From JANXSS01 sp040385645 (GTDB lineage Bacteria > Pseudomonadota > Gammaproteobacteria > Burkholderiales > Burkholderiaceae_D), in contig JAZKGZ010000001.1 in assembly GCA_040385645.1 (NCBI GenBank), forward strand, positions 106,129-170,128: a stretch of DNA of 64,000 nucleotides, in the 5' to 3' direction. The notes under the pieces were generated by a model. It worked only from the letters and a program-made list of their open reading frames with translations, did not search any database and was not told the origin of the DNA. Below are positions 9,079 to 18,343 of this stretch, piece after piece; positions within the stretch are counted from its first letter, which is position 1; each line of letters begins with the position of its first letter. The position numbers were made by a program, and so were the translations under genes.

Positions 9079-10605
9079 TTGACCACCTTACGCTTGATCC
9101 TGGGTGACCAACTCAACCCTTTGCATTCCTGGTTCGATGCCGTCGTGCCGGACGTTGTCTATCTCATGATGGAAATACGCCAGGAAACCGATTACGTATT
9201 GCATCATGCGCAAAAAATTTTGGCGATCTTTGCCGCCATGCGCGACTTCGCAGCGCGGCTGGAAAAAACCGGGCATCGAGTGCACTATCTTGCCATCGAC
9301 GACCCTGCCAATCGCCATGCTTTGCCGGCCAATCTGGACTGGCTGTTGGCACATTACGATGCCAGCAGTTTTAAATATCAGGAACCGGACGAATGGCGGC
9401 TCGATGTGCAACTGGCAGCTTATGCAGCACAGCAGACGATTGCCAGCGGTATGGTTGAGAGCGAGCATTTTTATACCAGCCGTCGCGAAGCCGGCGAATT
9501 TTTCAAAGGCAAGCAGAAATGGCTGATGGAGAATTTTTATCGGGGTATGCGCAAACGCCACAACGTCTTGATGGATGGCGCGAAACCGGCCGGCGGTGCC
9601 TGGAACTACGATGCCGATAATCGCGGCGCATGGCCGGGGTCGCCGGCAGAACCAGCGGACCGACGGCCGGTACACGATCATTCAGCATTGTGGGCCACCA
9701 TCGTCGGCGCAGGCGTAGCCAGCTTCGGCCAGCCGCATGCGAATGCACTGCGCTGGCCGCTCAATCGCGCTGAAGCGCTGCAACAACTCGATGCCTTCAT
9801 CGAACATGCGCTGCCACGGTTCGGCGATTTTCAAGATGCGATGAACACTCATGCCTCGCGCCTGTTTCACTCGCTACTGTCGTTTGCGATGAATACCAAG
9901 ATGTTGAACCCGGCGGAAGTAGTGGCGCGGGCTGAAAAAGCTTGGGGCGAGCAACGTGCACCGCTTTCGGCCGTAGAAGGCTTCATTCGTCAAATACTCG
10001 GCTGGCGCGAGTTTATACGCGGCGTGTATTGGGCACGTATGCCGGACTATGCCCAGCGCAATGTTTTCGATCACCAGACGCCATTGCCGGAGTGGTTTTG
10101 GAGTGGCCAGACGAAAATGCGGTGCCTGGCGCATGCAATTGGCGATTCGCTGGAAAACGCTCATGCGCATCATATACAACGCTTGATGATCATTGGAAAT
10201 TTCGCCTTGCTGGCAGGGTTGCAACCGACCGCTGTGCACCAGTGGTACCTTGGCATCTATATCGACGCGTTCGAATGGGTCGAGATGCCAAATACCTTAG
10301 GTATGAGCCAGTTTGCAGACGGCGGCATGCTGGCGACTAAACCCTACGTTTCGAGCGCTGCCTACATCGACCGCATGAGCAACTATTGCAAAGGTTGTCA
10401 TTACGACCGTAAGGCGCGTGAAGGCGAACGTGCTTGCCCGTTCAATGCGTTGTACTGGGATTTTTTCGCGCGTAACGCCGGGCAATTAGCCTCCAACCCG
10501 CGACTTGGCATGGTTTACCGCCATTTGGAAAAAATGGCAGGCACGCAACTGGACGCGCTGCAAACCAAGGCGAACGTGCTGCGTAGCGATCTTGATGCGC
10601 TATAA
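9079..10605 (+). CDS. Cryptochrome/photolyase with iron-sulfur cluster (PhrB/FeS-BCP type)
   Basis: A 508-residue flavoprotein of the bacterial (6-4) photolyase/CryB group, which uses blue light for DNA repair or signalling. It opens with LRLILGDQLNPLHSWF, typical of the group. Cysteines at residues 349, 437, 440 and 453 (the last three in YCKGCHYDRKAREGERACPF) match the four-cysteine pattern that holds a [4Fe-4S] cluster in PhrB. The start is TTG at 9079 with GGAG five bases before it. It follows the nucleotidyltransferase by 13 bases. Confidence 0.92.
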   Translation: MTTLRLILGDQLNPLHSWFDAVVPDVVYLMMEIRQETDYVLHHAQKILAIFAAMRDFAARLEKTGHRVHYLAIDDPANRHALPANLDWLLAHYDASSFKYQEPDEWRLDVQLAAYAAQQTIASGMVESEHFYTSRREAGEFFKGKQKWLMENFYRGMRKRHNVLMDGAKPAGGAWNYDADNRGAWPGSPAEPADRRPVHDHSALWATIVGAGVASFGQPHANALRWPLNRAEALQQLDAFIEHALPRFGDFQDAMNTHASRLFHSLLSFAMNTKMLNPAEVVARAEKAWGEQRAPLSAVEGFIRQILGWREFIRGVYWARMPDYAQRNVFDHQTPLPEWFWSGQTKMRCLAHAIGDSLENAHAHHIQRLMIIGNFALLAGLQPTAVHQWYLGIYIDAFEWVEMPNTLGMSQFADGGMLATKPYVSSAAYIDRMSNYCKGCHYDRKAREGERACPFNALYWDFFARNAGQLASNPRLGMVYRHLEKMAGTQLDALQTKANVLRSDLDAL

Positions 10606-10719
10606 AAATTTTTTTAAAGCTATTGGCAATGGTTGATTATCGATTGCTTATCTGCCAGTTGTCCTATCAGCGTGCGTGCAGGTAATATTGCTACCTCACA
10701 TCTGGAGCGAGAAACCGTC

Positions 10720-11643
10720 ATGACCAAATTGAATGCTAGGAATCGATCAAGCTATTTGTACCGCCCGACCGGCATGCTAGCGAGCGTCCTATTATTAATC
10801 CTGGGCTCCGGTGGTTGCGCAAAAATGAAAATGCCCGACGCAGTGGCGCACAAGGAAGTGATTCACGCGGTCACGGCATCGAACCAATTGATCCGGTTTA
10901 ATGCCGCGCAACCCGACATTATCATTTCAGCAAAACCAATTCTCGGCCTCCAGGCCGGAGAAAAATTGGTCGGCATCGATTACCGCATTGCCAAGGGAAT
11001 GTTGTATGGCATCGGCAGCACCGGTCGCCTGTATCAGATCGACCCTGCCATGGCCACAGCACGCCTGGTTGGTAGCGGTCCATTTCCAGTAGCACTGAGC
11101 GGTACTGAAATCGGCATTGATTTCAATCCGACAGTAGACCGTATTCGCGTAGTGAGTAACCTCGGTTTGAATATGCGTCTGCATCCGGATACTGGTGCCG
11201 TAATCGATAGCGACCCGGTGCTCAACGGCATACAAACTGATGGCCCGCTAGCGTATACGATGGGAGACGTGAATCATGGCAAGGTACCTAGCTTGGTTGC
11301 CGCTGCCTATACCTATAACAAGACCAATGAAAAACTCACCACGAATTTCGCCATTGACGGCAAGTACGGCGCGCTGGTCACCCAAGGTTCGCGCGAGGGC
11401 GTCGTGCCGGCGGTTTCGCCTAACACCGGGCAATTACAATCAGTCGGGCCACTGGGTATCGATCGCTTCGAGCAGGCCTCGTTTGATATCGCAGATGTCT
11501 CAGGCACGGCGTTTATCGCCGCCACTACCGTCGGCAAGAAACGCTCCGAGTTTTATCAGATCAATTTGGCGACTGGCAAAGCGGCTTTGATCGGCCGCAT
11601 CGGTGTCGACGACGTCATCGTCGGCATGGCTATTGAGCCGTGA
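10720..11643 (+). CDS. DUF4394 lipoprotein
   Basis: A 307-residue exported protein. The ATG at 10720 follows GGAGCGAG. Its signal peptide ends in a lipobox-like LGSGGC. The rest consists of beta-propeller-like repeats such as GIDYRIAKGMLYGIGSTGRLYQID and GIDFNPTVDRIRVVS, which identify DUF4394. The family is of unknown function. It is downstream of the photolyase in the same direction (114-base gap), an arrangement that may reflect a light or stress regulon. Confidence 0.85.
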   Translation: MTKLNARNRSSYLYRPTGMLASVLLLILGSGGCAKMKMPDAVAHKEVIHAVTASNQLIRFNAAQPDIIISAKPILGLQAGEKLVGIDYRIAKGMLYGIGSTGRLYQIDPAMATARLVGSGPFPVALSGTEIGIDFNPTVDRIRVVSNLGLNMRLHPDTGAVIDSDPVLNGIQTDGPLAYTMGDVNHGKVPSLVAAAYTYNKTNEKLTTNFAIDGKYGALVTQGSREGVVPAVSPNTGQLQSVGPLGIDRFEQASFDIADVSGTAFIAATTVGKKRSEFYQINLATGKAALIGRIGVDDVIVGMAIEP

Positions 11644-11679
11644 TCTTCCGGTCGACCGCACTTCGACATTAGCGGTCGG

Positions 11680-12501
11680 TTATAACTCGCTACGCCGAGT
11701 GGAATCCTCGGCGGGCTGCATCTCTTCGATGAATTGGCGGGTCACCCGTGCAGCGACGGCATCGTACAAAGTGGTCTCGGTGGCAGCCTGGGCATCCAGT
11801 GCATCGAGCCAATTTTGCTCCGACATACGCGGCGGCTGTAAGGCAAGTTGATCACGCGCAACCTGCATCAGATCTTTCGCCTGACGGAAATCTTCGGGAT
11901 ACTTTCGTTCCATCGCCTGACGCCACGGCGACCATTGCACCAAAAAATCGACCGACTCTGTACGTTCGAGCTTGGTCAATACCTTGTCGCGTGCATCGGC
12001 AACGTCTTGCTCCGACAGGTCGGCAGTTCTCTCATACAACATCTCTTGTGCTACGCCGGGAAGACTCAGCGTTTGTGCCAGTGCCGTATGGTAGGCCAGC
12101 CTGATTTCAATCGGATCAGGCTCATATCGAATTTCTCCCAGGCGATAGGCCTCTTCACGCTCTGCAATCTTCTCCACTGCAACATCGTCCAAAATAGCCC
12201 GCTTGAACATACCGTCGCCAATCTTCAGAACGTCGATGGTGGAAAGCTGACCCGACCTGGCCTGCTGATCGATATGCGCCATTTCCATGTCACTAAGCGC
12301 TAACGCGACACGGTCGCCGCAACTGCCCACACCTTCGGAGGCCATGTCGAAACAGAGTGCCTGCAAGTCGGGCGATTCCCGCATCGCTGCCACTAATACA
12401 TCGACGCGCGCGATCATACCTGGACGTAGCGCGGCATTTCGGTATTCGCCAGTGCCCGTTAGACGTGTCAGGAACTCGTTGAATGTAGCGGCGTGGTCCA
12501 A
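11680..12501 (-). CDS. NEL-domain E3 ubiquitin ligase (IpaH/SspH-like C-terminal domain)
   Basis: The reading frame encodes a NEL domain, the bacterial E3 ligase fold of secreted IpaH, SspH and SlrP effectors. The catalytic motif is SCGDRVALAL with the cysteine at residue 61 counted from TTG 12501. Further NEL hallmarks are ATFNEFLTRLTGTGEYRN, IEIRLAYHTAL and FLVQWSPWRQAMERKYPEDF. The frame stays open upstream to a TAA at 12562-12564 and reads APDPNIARWGFPQSLDH, which looks like the start of the same domain. That frame overlaps the proline-rich gene, so a single-base indel probably split one effector. No LRR domain precedes it here. It is expected to act inside a eukaryotic host cell after secretion. 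Confidence 0.87.
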   Translation of the reverse strand: MDHAATFNEFLTRLTGTGEYRNAALRPGMIARVDVLVAAMRESPDLQALCFDMASEGVGSCGDRVALALSDMEMAHIDQQARSGQLSTIDVLKIGDGMFKRAILDDVAVEKIAEREEAYRLGEIRYEPDPIEIRLAYHTALAQTLSLPGVAQEMLYERTADLSEQDVADARDKVLTKLERTESVDFLVQWSPWRQAMERKYPEDFRQAKDLMQVARDQLALQPPRMSEQNWLDALDAQAATETTLYDAVAARVTRQFIEEMQPAEDSTRRSEL

Positions 12502-13448
12502 CGATTGAGGAAAGCCCCAACGCGCGATATTCGGGTCGGGTGCCCGACGCGGAGCAATGCGTTAGCAGGCTGGCCGAACACCTGGGCGTTCAACCGAGAA
12601 CCAGCGGTGGTATCGATACGCGGATTCAACGTTCCTAGATAATGCTCGAACGACCCGCTGGAACTGCTGCTTTGGGAAACATGTTCATGCAATCCGAAGC
12701 TGGCAATGGCGTCGCGGCGGCGATTGATCGCGTGCTGGTTGTGCGGAAACGAGTCGCTGGAAATTGCCGACGACACCTGTGTCTGTGTGGCATCGTAGGA
12801 CGACGCAATCGATGGTTGAGCGGAACCGAAAACTTGGGGCGGCGGTGCAAAACGGCTGCGGGCACCCGCGCCCAAAACATTCCGTAAATTCACGCGCGGC
12901 GCTGTGTCTACCCTACCCGATGATTCCAAACCGGCGTTGCTTGCGGGTTGACGTACTGCAGGTATGGGCGGTTGGCGCAGAGCTTGTGTCGGGGGTTGCC
13001 GCACCGCGGGAATACGCGGGTGTCCTATTGGACGACGGCCAGGGGTATTTGCACCATCTGGATTAGGTGCCTGACCGGTGTGCGAAAAAGAATTTTCAGG
13101 GGCGGCAGAATTGGCAACTTGCCTGGGCTGCGGTCGCTGTCCGCGAGAACCGGCACCCAACAATTGCCGGAGGTTAGGCGACCCTGCGCCACTGACGCCT
13201 CCAGATTCGCTACCGGGCCCGTCTGGTAGCGGGCGCACCGCCGGCAAGGGCCGGTGACGAAGCGGGCCTTGGCTGGCTACATCCTGGCGCAGACGTGCCA
13301 GGTCCGATAATTCGGTTGGCATGTTGCCAGTACCACGCGCACTGCCACGCACAGGAACTGGTGTTTGGACACCGGAAGATGTCGAACCCTCATTTGACGA
13401 TGGGGCACCATTGATATTTCTCGAATTGGGTGGCGGCACCGGGCGCAT
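12468..13448 (-). CDS. Proline/serine-rich N-terminal part of the NEL effector
   Basis: A 326-residue disordered protein rich in Pro, Ser, Arg and Gln, with start ATG 13448 after GGAG. It contains two related motifs, SPNLRQLLGAGSRGQ and RVNLRNVLGAGARSR, and tandem IPAVRQPP-like units. Its last ~22 residues (after NALLRVG) look unlike the rest and overlap the NEL frame by 34 bases. A one-base shift near 12540 would join NALLRVG to PDPNIARWGF. I read this as the secretion/targeting region of a NEL effector in which a disordered segment stands where LRRs usually are. Separate two-gene expression remains possible. Confidence 0.6.
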   Translation of the reverse strand: MRPVPPPNSRNINGAPSSNEGSTSSGVQTPVPVRGSARGTGNMPTELSDLARLRQDVASQGPLRHRPLPAVRPLPDGPGSESGGVSGAGSPNLRQLLGAGSRGQRPQPRQVANSAAPENSFSHTGQAPNPDGANTPGRRPIGHPRIPAVRQPPTQALRQPPIPAVRQPASNAGLESSGRVDTAPRVNLRNVLGAGARSRFAPPPQVFGSAQPSIASSYDATQTQVSSAISSDSFPHNQHAINRRRDAIASFGLHEHVSQSSSSSGSFEHYLGTLNPRIDTTAGSRLNAQVFGQPANALLRVGHPTRISRVGAFLNRWTTPLHSTSS

Positions 13449-13699
13449 TACATTCTCCTCAGTCTATCGAACCGATTCGTGTGGGTTGCCATATGTGATG
13501 GACAACTCATTGAAGCCTGTGTAGTGCCGCATTTGCTACTGCAGTGACTCTGGCCTCGGTATTTATGGTTACCAGTAAATTCGTTGGTAGCGCTAAAACG
13601 TATTCTCTACGCTATCCACGAAGTGCATACGGGCAATATCGTTGCCACGGCAGCTATTTGAAAATTAATGAAACTGCGTGGTACCGTCAGGTGGAAGAT

Positions 13700-16510
13700 T
13701 TAGCAAGCAATCGTCGTTGCAGTCGGCATTAATTGCCGTTTGGTCATCAATTGCGCCATCTGGCTGGCAGCCACTGGTTGAGAAATCAGAAAGCCTTGTA
13801 GCTCGTCGCAGCCGAGATTCTGCAGAATCGCCATCTGCTCGAAGGTTTCCACACCTTCGGCCACTACGGTCATATCAAGCGCATGGGCCATAGAGATGAT
13901 CGCCCGGATGAGTACTTCACCGCCGGTGCCGGCAACCATATTGGCCGTGAATGCACGATCGATCTTCAGCACATCCAAATCCAGGCGTTGCAACTGCGAT
14001 AGTGATGAGTATCCCGTACCAAAATCGTCGAGTAACAATTTTAAGCCGAGGGACTGCATCGCCGCCAGCTCCGCGGCGACCGGCTTTTCGTTACCGAGCA
14101 TGCAGGATTCGGTAATCTCTATCTCGATCAGGTTGGCAGGTACCTCATGCATGGCCATCGCACGGGCGATAGTGTCGGCCACGGCACCATCACTGAACTG
14201 ACGTGGTGAAACGTTAATCGACACCGGAACCATGGGTAAGCCCATCTTTTGCCACTGCGCGATCTGCAAGCATGTCTGATCGATCACCAGCGTGCCTAAA
14301 CGCAGGATGAGACCGGTTTCCTCGGCTAGTCCGATAAAGTTAAGCGGCGCGATCAAACCCTTGAGGGGATCGTTCCAACGCACCAAAGCTTCCATGCCGA
14401 CGAGCAAACCGCTTGCCGCGTCGATGCGGGGTTGATAATGCATCAGAAAATCGCCATTGACCAACGCACTGCGCAACGCCGATTCGTTCGCGCGACGCGA
14501 ACTGAGCCGGTCGAACAATTCTTGCTGATAAAAGCGGTAGCGTGCCTTACCGGATTTTCGGGCGTCGTCCAATGCGATACCGGCATGCTTGATTAACAGT
14601 TCGGCGCAATCACCATCGCGGGGAAAACTGCTGATGCCGATGGACGCGCTGATCGCCTGGTCATTACCTTTGCCCAGATCGAACGATTGAATGAACGAGC
14701 CGATCAGCCGACTCGCCAGATGCGTCATCGCCTCGGTATTTCCGGCATGCAGGATCAACAATAGAAATTCATTGCCGCCCATGCGCACGACGCGGTCGGA
14801 CGGACGCATCATGCCTGTGAGTCGATTGGCGACACCTTTGATCAAGTTGTCGCCGAGATCATGGCCGACGGTATTGTTAAAATCTTTGAAATCATCGATT
14901 TCCAGGCAAAACAGCGCAATGACGTCGCCGGCCTGCTGGCTTCGGACGATGAGATCCGGGAGATGCGTCATCAACCAATGCCGGTTCGGCAATCCGGTCA
15001 AGGAATCGAGGTTGATCAGAGACGTTACCTGCAACAGGTGCTGCTTGGTTTCGGTAATGTCGCGTATCGTAATCGCTAGCCCTGCCATGGTACGCACGAT
15101 GCGACGCGAACCCCAGAATTCTTTGTGCCCATCCTTGGCGTAGGTATGAAATTCATCTTCGTACAAACCGGTAGCCATGGCGTTGCGGCAGATCGTCAAG
15201 AATTTTTGGGCGCGCTTTGCCGACAATATCTGGGTGAAGCCTCTTCCAAGAACTGCATTGCGGTCGTAGCCGATCAACTTGGCACCTTGTTCGTTGCATT
15301 CGTCGAGCACGAAATCGATGATTTCACCGGCTCGGTCGCGTACCGCCCAAAGACTGAAGTATCCTTCTTTGCTCCCCGAAATTGCATCTTGATACGATTG
15401 GCGGGTCACCCGTCGTTGCTCGCGGCGGCGTAGTGCGTGAATTGTTTGCCAACCGCCGAATACCGCGCCAAGCGTGCAGATCACACTGGCGATAATTGCG
15501 TACACAACGCTTTCCCGAGCACTGTCGAGGTGGCTGGCATAGACATCTTTTTCCGACAAGCCTGCTACGGCATAAAGGGGGAATCCCTCGACGGCATACC
15601 AGGACATGATTCTCGCCTGGCGATCGGTAAAGCGTTCGGCGCCGTAATGCGTGGTAACGCTGGTACCGGCCAACGTCGGTGGTGTGCTGAATAGTTGCAG
15701 GCGCGGCACGACCACTCCACCCAGCGTCGCCACGATCATGGAACCATCTTGCGTACTAATGGATAGATAGTCGCCGGGGCGACTGCCGCGTTGCTCGTAA
15801 CCGGATGCAAGATAATGGGGGTCCACCGCGACGCTGATCATGCCGGCGAAACCACCGTCGCGATAATTCACGCGACGCGACAGCGAGATCACGGTTTCCC
15901 CGGTAGCACGCTGTGGTAAAGGTTTAAATATCAGCAAGGTCGGCAGCGGATTGACGCTATGCGCTTTAAAGTCTGCGCGACTGCGCACGTTCGCTGCTTC
16001 GAAACTGCGCGAAGCGACCTCCGAGCCACTACGCCCGGAACGCGACACCAGAGCCCCGGTTTCGTCGAAAATACTGACGACGTATTTTTGAGATTCCCGG
16101 AACGGGCTTTTCGTCGGCGTGCCTTCCAGGCGAAATCTTAGTTCGGATTCCTCTTGTACGAACAACAGACTCTGCAACACTTGATCGAGTTGACCGAGCG
16201 TCAACGAAAGTTGGCGTGCATATCCTTTTGCTACGAATGCAGCATCTTCATATGCTGCGCGCGAGGCCGTCTCGTAATTGGCTTGTATACGCAGCCACGT
16301 CGAAAACCAAATAATGGCCAGCAGGCCGATACCGCAGAGCGGCCAGGCGAATAAAACCGGTTGTTTGAATAAATCGAGAGTTTGCCGGAGAGATAGCGGA
16401 CTGGCACCATCTGGATTCGGCAAGTCGACATCGGAAATATCGTGCGTGACACCGGCCGGCGGTATCGGATGATCGAATTGACTGGTTCGGTTACGCTGCC
16501 GACGCCACAT
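13700..16510 (-). CDS. Membrane-bound PAS-GGDEF-EAL protein, probable c-di-GMP phosphodiesterase
   Basis: A 936-residue signalling protein. Transmembrane segments lie at about residues 52-74 and 334-356, flanking a periplasmic Cache-like sensor region. PAS follows at about 372-490, then GGDEF at 495-665 and EAL at 690-935. The GGDEF signature reads MGGNEF (about 578-582): the metal-binding acidic residue is Asn, so cyclase activity is doubtful. The EAL half keeps MEALVRW, the DDFGTGYSSL loop and LKIDRAF, so c-di-GMP hydrolysis is likely. Confidence 0.92.
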   Translation of the reverse strand: MWRRQRNRTSQFDHPIPPAGVTHDISDVDLPNPDGASPLSLRQTLDLFKQPVLFAWPLCGIGLLAIIWFSTWLRIQANYETASRAAYEDAAFVAKGYARQLSLTLGQLDQVLQSLLFVQEESELRFRLEGTPTKSPFRESQKYVVSIFDETGALVSRSGRSGSEVASRSFEAANVRSRADFKAHSVNPLPTLLIFKPLPQRATGETVISLSRRVNYRDGGFAGMISVAVDPHYLASGYEQRGSRPGDYLSISTQDGSMIVATLGGVVVPRLQLFSTPPTLAGTSVTTHYGAERFTDRQARIMSWYAVEGFPLYAVAGLSEKDVYASHLDSARESVVYAIIASVICTLGAVFGGWQTIHALRRREQRRVTRQSYQDAISGSKEGYFSLWAVRDRAGEIIDFVLDECNEQGAKLIGYDRNAVLGRGFTQILSAKRAQKFLTICRNAMATGLYEDEFHTYAKDGHKEFWGSRRIVRTMAGLAITIRDITETKQHLLQVTSLINLDSLTGLPNRHWLMTHLPDLIVRSQQAGDVIALFCLEIDDFKDFNNTVGHDLGDNLIKGVANRLTGMMRPSDRVVRMGGNEFLLLILHAGNTEAMTHLASRLIGSFIQSFDLGKGNDQAISASIGISSFPRDGDCAELLIKHAGIALDDARKSGKARYRFYQQELFDRLSSRRANESALRSALVNGDFLMHYQPRIDAASGLLVGMEALVRWNDPLKGLIAPLNFIGLAEETGLILRLGTLVIDQTCLQIAQWQKMGLPMVPVSINVSPRQFSDGAVADTIARAMAMHEVPANLIEIEITESCMLGNEKPVAAELAAMQSLGLKLLLDDFGTGYSSLSQLQRLDLDVLKIDRAFTANMVAGTGGEVLIRAIISMAHALDMTVVAEGVETFEQMAILQNLGCDELQGFLISQPVAASQMAQLMTKRQLMPTATTIAC

Positions 16511-17479
16511 GCATTATTCTCTCGGTCGACGCAACACTGACATCGTTAAATTTCTTCTCATACAAGGTTACATCAACCCGGTTCGAACGCCACTGTTCTG
16601 GGTGAAAATGCCGGAGCTGCAAAGACAATATGTTTGTTTCATGCAACAATATTTTTAGGATTTCGAACACCGGTTTTTCGATGTTAGGTCTGCAACTTTC
16701 CTTCCCGCACGCAATTCCGGCCATCGCTTTTTGCAACATAAAGACCGGTCCAAAACAAGGAGAAGCAATGAGGTTTTAGCGCAATATATCTGAGTGTAGT
16801 GGCATTGTTTTGCACTTGGGAATAATTTTTCGCTTGTGACCGGCACGACGACTCGCCACACCTCATTGTGACTTTTTCTTACATAAGAAATTTCGTTTTC
16901 TTATAGCGGCCGCGCGGATGTCAATTTATTATCTACCGTGACCCACAACACTGGGTTAATTTTATTACTTAACTATTGAGGAAAAAATGAAAAAATTTAT
17001 TGTGATGGCAATCGTCGGATTTTTTTGGAAAAAGTTTCAAGGCCGCGCCGGTTCCCGTATCACCAACAAATACGCACGCCGTTATTAGACCGACGGTGAT
17101 GTACAACGCCGGTGCCGCCTGATTCGCTCGAACGCTTATCTATGTTGCATTCAGTTTCTACCAAAATCGCACCGGCAATTTTTATCGCATCGTAATTTTT
17201 TCAGTATTATTTTTTCACGCAGTTGTTTCTCCCATTTTTCCTTTTCCGAAATTTCACTGATTAGTACTTTTTCCTTAGTTGCTTTTTCTGTGCCTTAATC
17301 CAATGCGGCTGGAGACAAATGTTTTACGCCGCAGCGCCTTAGCGTCACAGAGCCTTTTCCAGAGCCTACTTTCTGATCAAAACCCCACAGTTAATTAAAG
17401 TGTTGCATATTTGCATGTTGTTGTGCGTTCAACCGCGGTAAAGTACGGCTACGACTGTTCAGGTTGATCGGATAGAACC
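16511..17479. other. Long AT-rich intergenic region
   Basis: Nearly 970 bases between two divergent signalling genes with no full-length gene. Several frames are open for 60-80 codons but lack coding character. The only well-positioned candidate is a 33-codon frame at 16987-17088. A T-rich stretch lies at 17190-17290. The promoter of the HDOD gene should lie within about 80 bases before 17480. Nothing else is supportable. Confidence 0.45.
16987..17088 (+). CDS. Possible 33-residue small protein
   Basis: ATG at 16987 is preceded by a good GAGGAAAAA site. The product starts MKKFIVMAIVGFFWKKFQG and ends in NKYARRY: a short hydrophobic N-terminal helix with a strongly basic tail, as in many small membrane-associated peptides. 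It may instead be the remnant of a signal peptide from a decayed exported protein. Evidence is limited to the site and the composition. Confidence 0.3.
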   Translation: MKKFIVMAIVGFFWKKFQGRAGSRITNKYARRY

Positions 17480-18343
17480 ATGCAAAACATCGACGCTTAT
17501 CGACAGATCGCTAGCGAGGCTTCGCGCGGCGAATTGAATTTTCCGACAAACGTCAATACGTCTCTGCAGATACAAAGCGCGCTAGACGATCCGGATTGCC
17601 ACGTCGATCGCGCGGTAAAACTTGTGTCGGCAGAGCCGTTACTGGCGGCGCGGGTGGTAGCGGTGGCCAATTCGGCCGCCTACAACCCCGGCGGGCGGGA
17701 AATCACCAATGTCAATGCTGCAGTGTCGCGACTGGGATTTCGACCATTGCGCTCGCTGGTGATGGCAATGATCGTACGCCAGTTTGCCAGTATGCTGTCC
17801 GAACCAGCGTTACGAATCAAAGCTGCCCAGTTATGGGAACACTGCGCCCAAGTCGCGGCGATTTCCCATGTGCTTAGCAAACGCATTACTGGAGAAGACC
17901 CGGAAACGGCATTTTTCAGCGGCATCGTGCATGAAGTGGGCGGCTTTTATTTGCTATCGCGGGCTAGCCAGTTTCCTGACCTGCTCGACGGTGGCGGCGA
18001 AGACTGGCGCGCCTACGGCGAGCGCACCATCGGCCGGGCGGTCATGAAAAAACTCGCGGTGCCTGACTCGGTGCTGCTGTCCATGGAAGACGTTTGGTTT
18101 GGCGCACTCGTACTGCCGCTGGTGGCAAAGGCAGACAGCTCGGGATCGCAAATCGGAAATACCATCCTTTTAGCAAAGCAATTGACAACGACTCCTTCTC
18201 CCCTGGCACCAAGGGCGGGCGTCAGCACGCAAGGCTTGCACGCAACAATCGATTTTGCATGCGGCAACGGCACGCTGCAAAGCATTTTGCAAGAGTCTTC
18301 AGACGACGTGCATTCCCTGATTTCGGCACTATTAATCACTTGA
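17480..18343 (+). CDS. HDOD-domain signalling protein
   Basis: A 287-residue soluble protein made almost entirely of an HDOD domain (residues about 20-215). Visible features include ARVVAVANSAAYNPGG, the ISRLGF-like SRLGFRPLRSLVMAM and FFSGIVHEVGGFYLLSRA. HDOD proteins are HD-related but usually lack phosphohydrolase activity and act as scaffolds in c-di-GMP, motility or stress signalling. It stands alone and its 3' end overlaps glpD tail-to-tail by 12 bases. Confidence 0.88.
   Translation: MQNIDAYRQIASEASRGELNFPTNVNTSLQIQSALDDPDCHVDRAVKLVSAEPLLAARVVAVANSAAYNPGGREITNVNAAVSRLGFRPLRSLVMAMIVRQFASMLSEPALRIKAAQLWEHCAQVAAISHVLSKRITGEDPETAFFSGIVHEVGGFYLLSRASQFPDLLDGGGEDWRAYGERTIGRAVMKKLAVPDSVLLSMEDVWFGALVLPLVAKADSSGSQIGNTILLAKQLTTTPSPLAPRAGVSTQGLHATIDFACGNGTLQSILQESSDDVHSLISALLIT

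Noticed and set aside
13449..13530. Search for the LRR-type GTTG-N8-CAAC box before the NEL effector
   Set aside because: A GTTG and CAAC pair occurs, but 14 bases apart and without a TATACT box at the matching distance, so co-regulation is not supported by sequence.
16491..16866. Minus-strand frames of 60-82 codons upstream of the GGDEF-EAL gene
   Set aside because: No ribosome-binding site, unnatural composition, overlapping one another.
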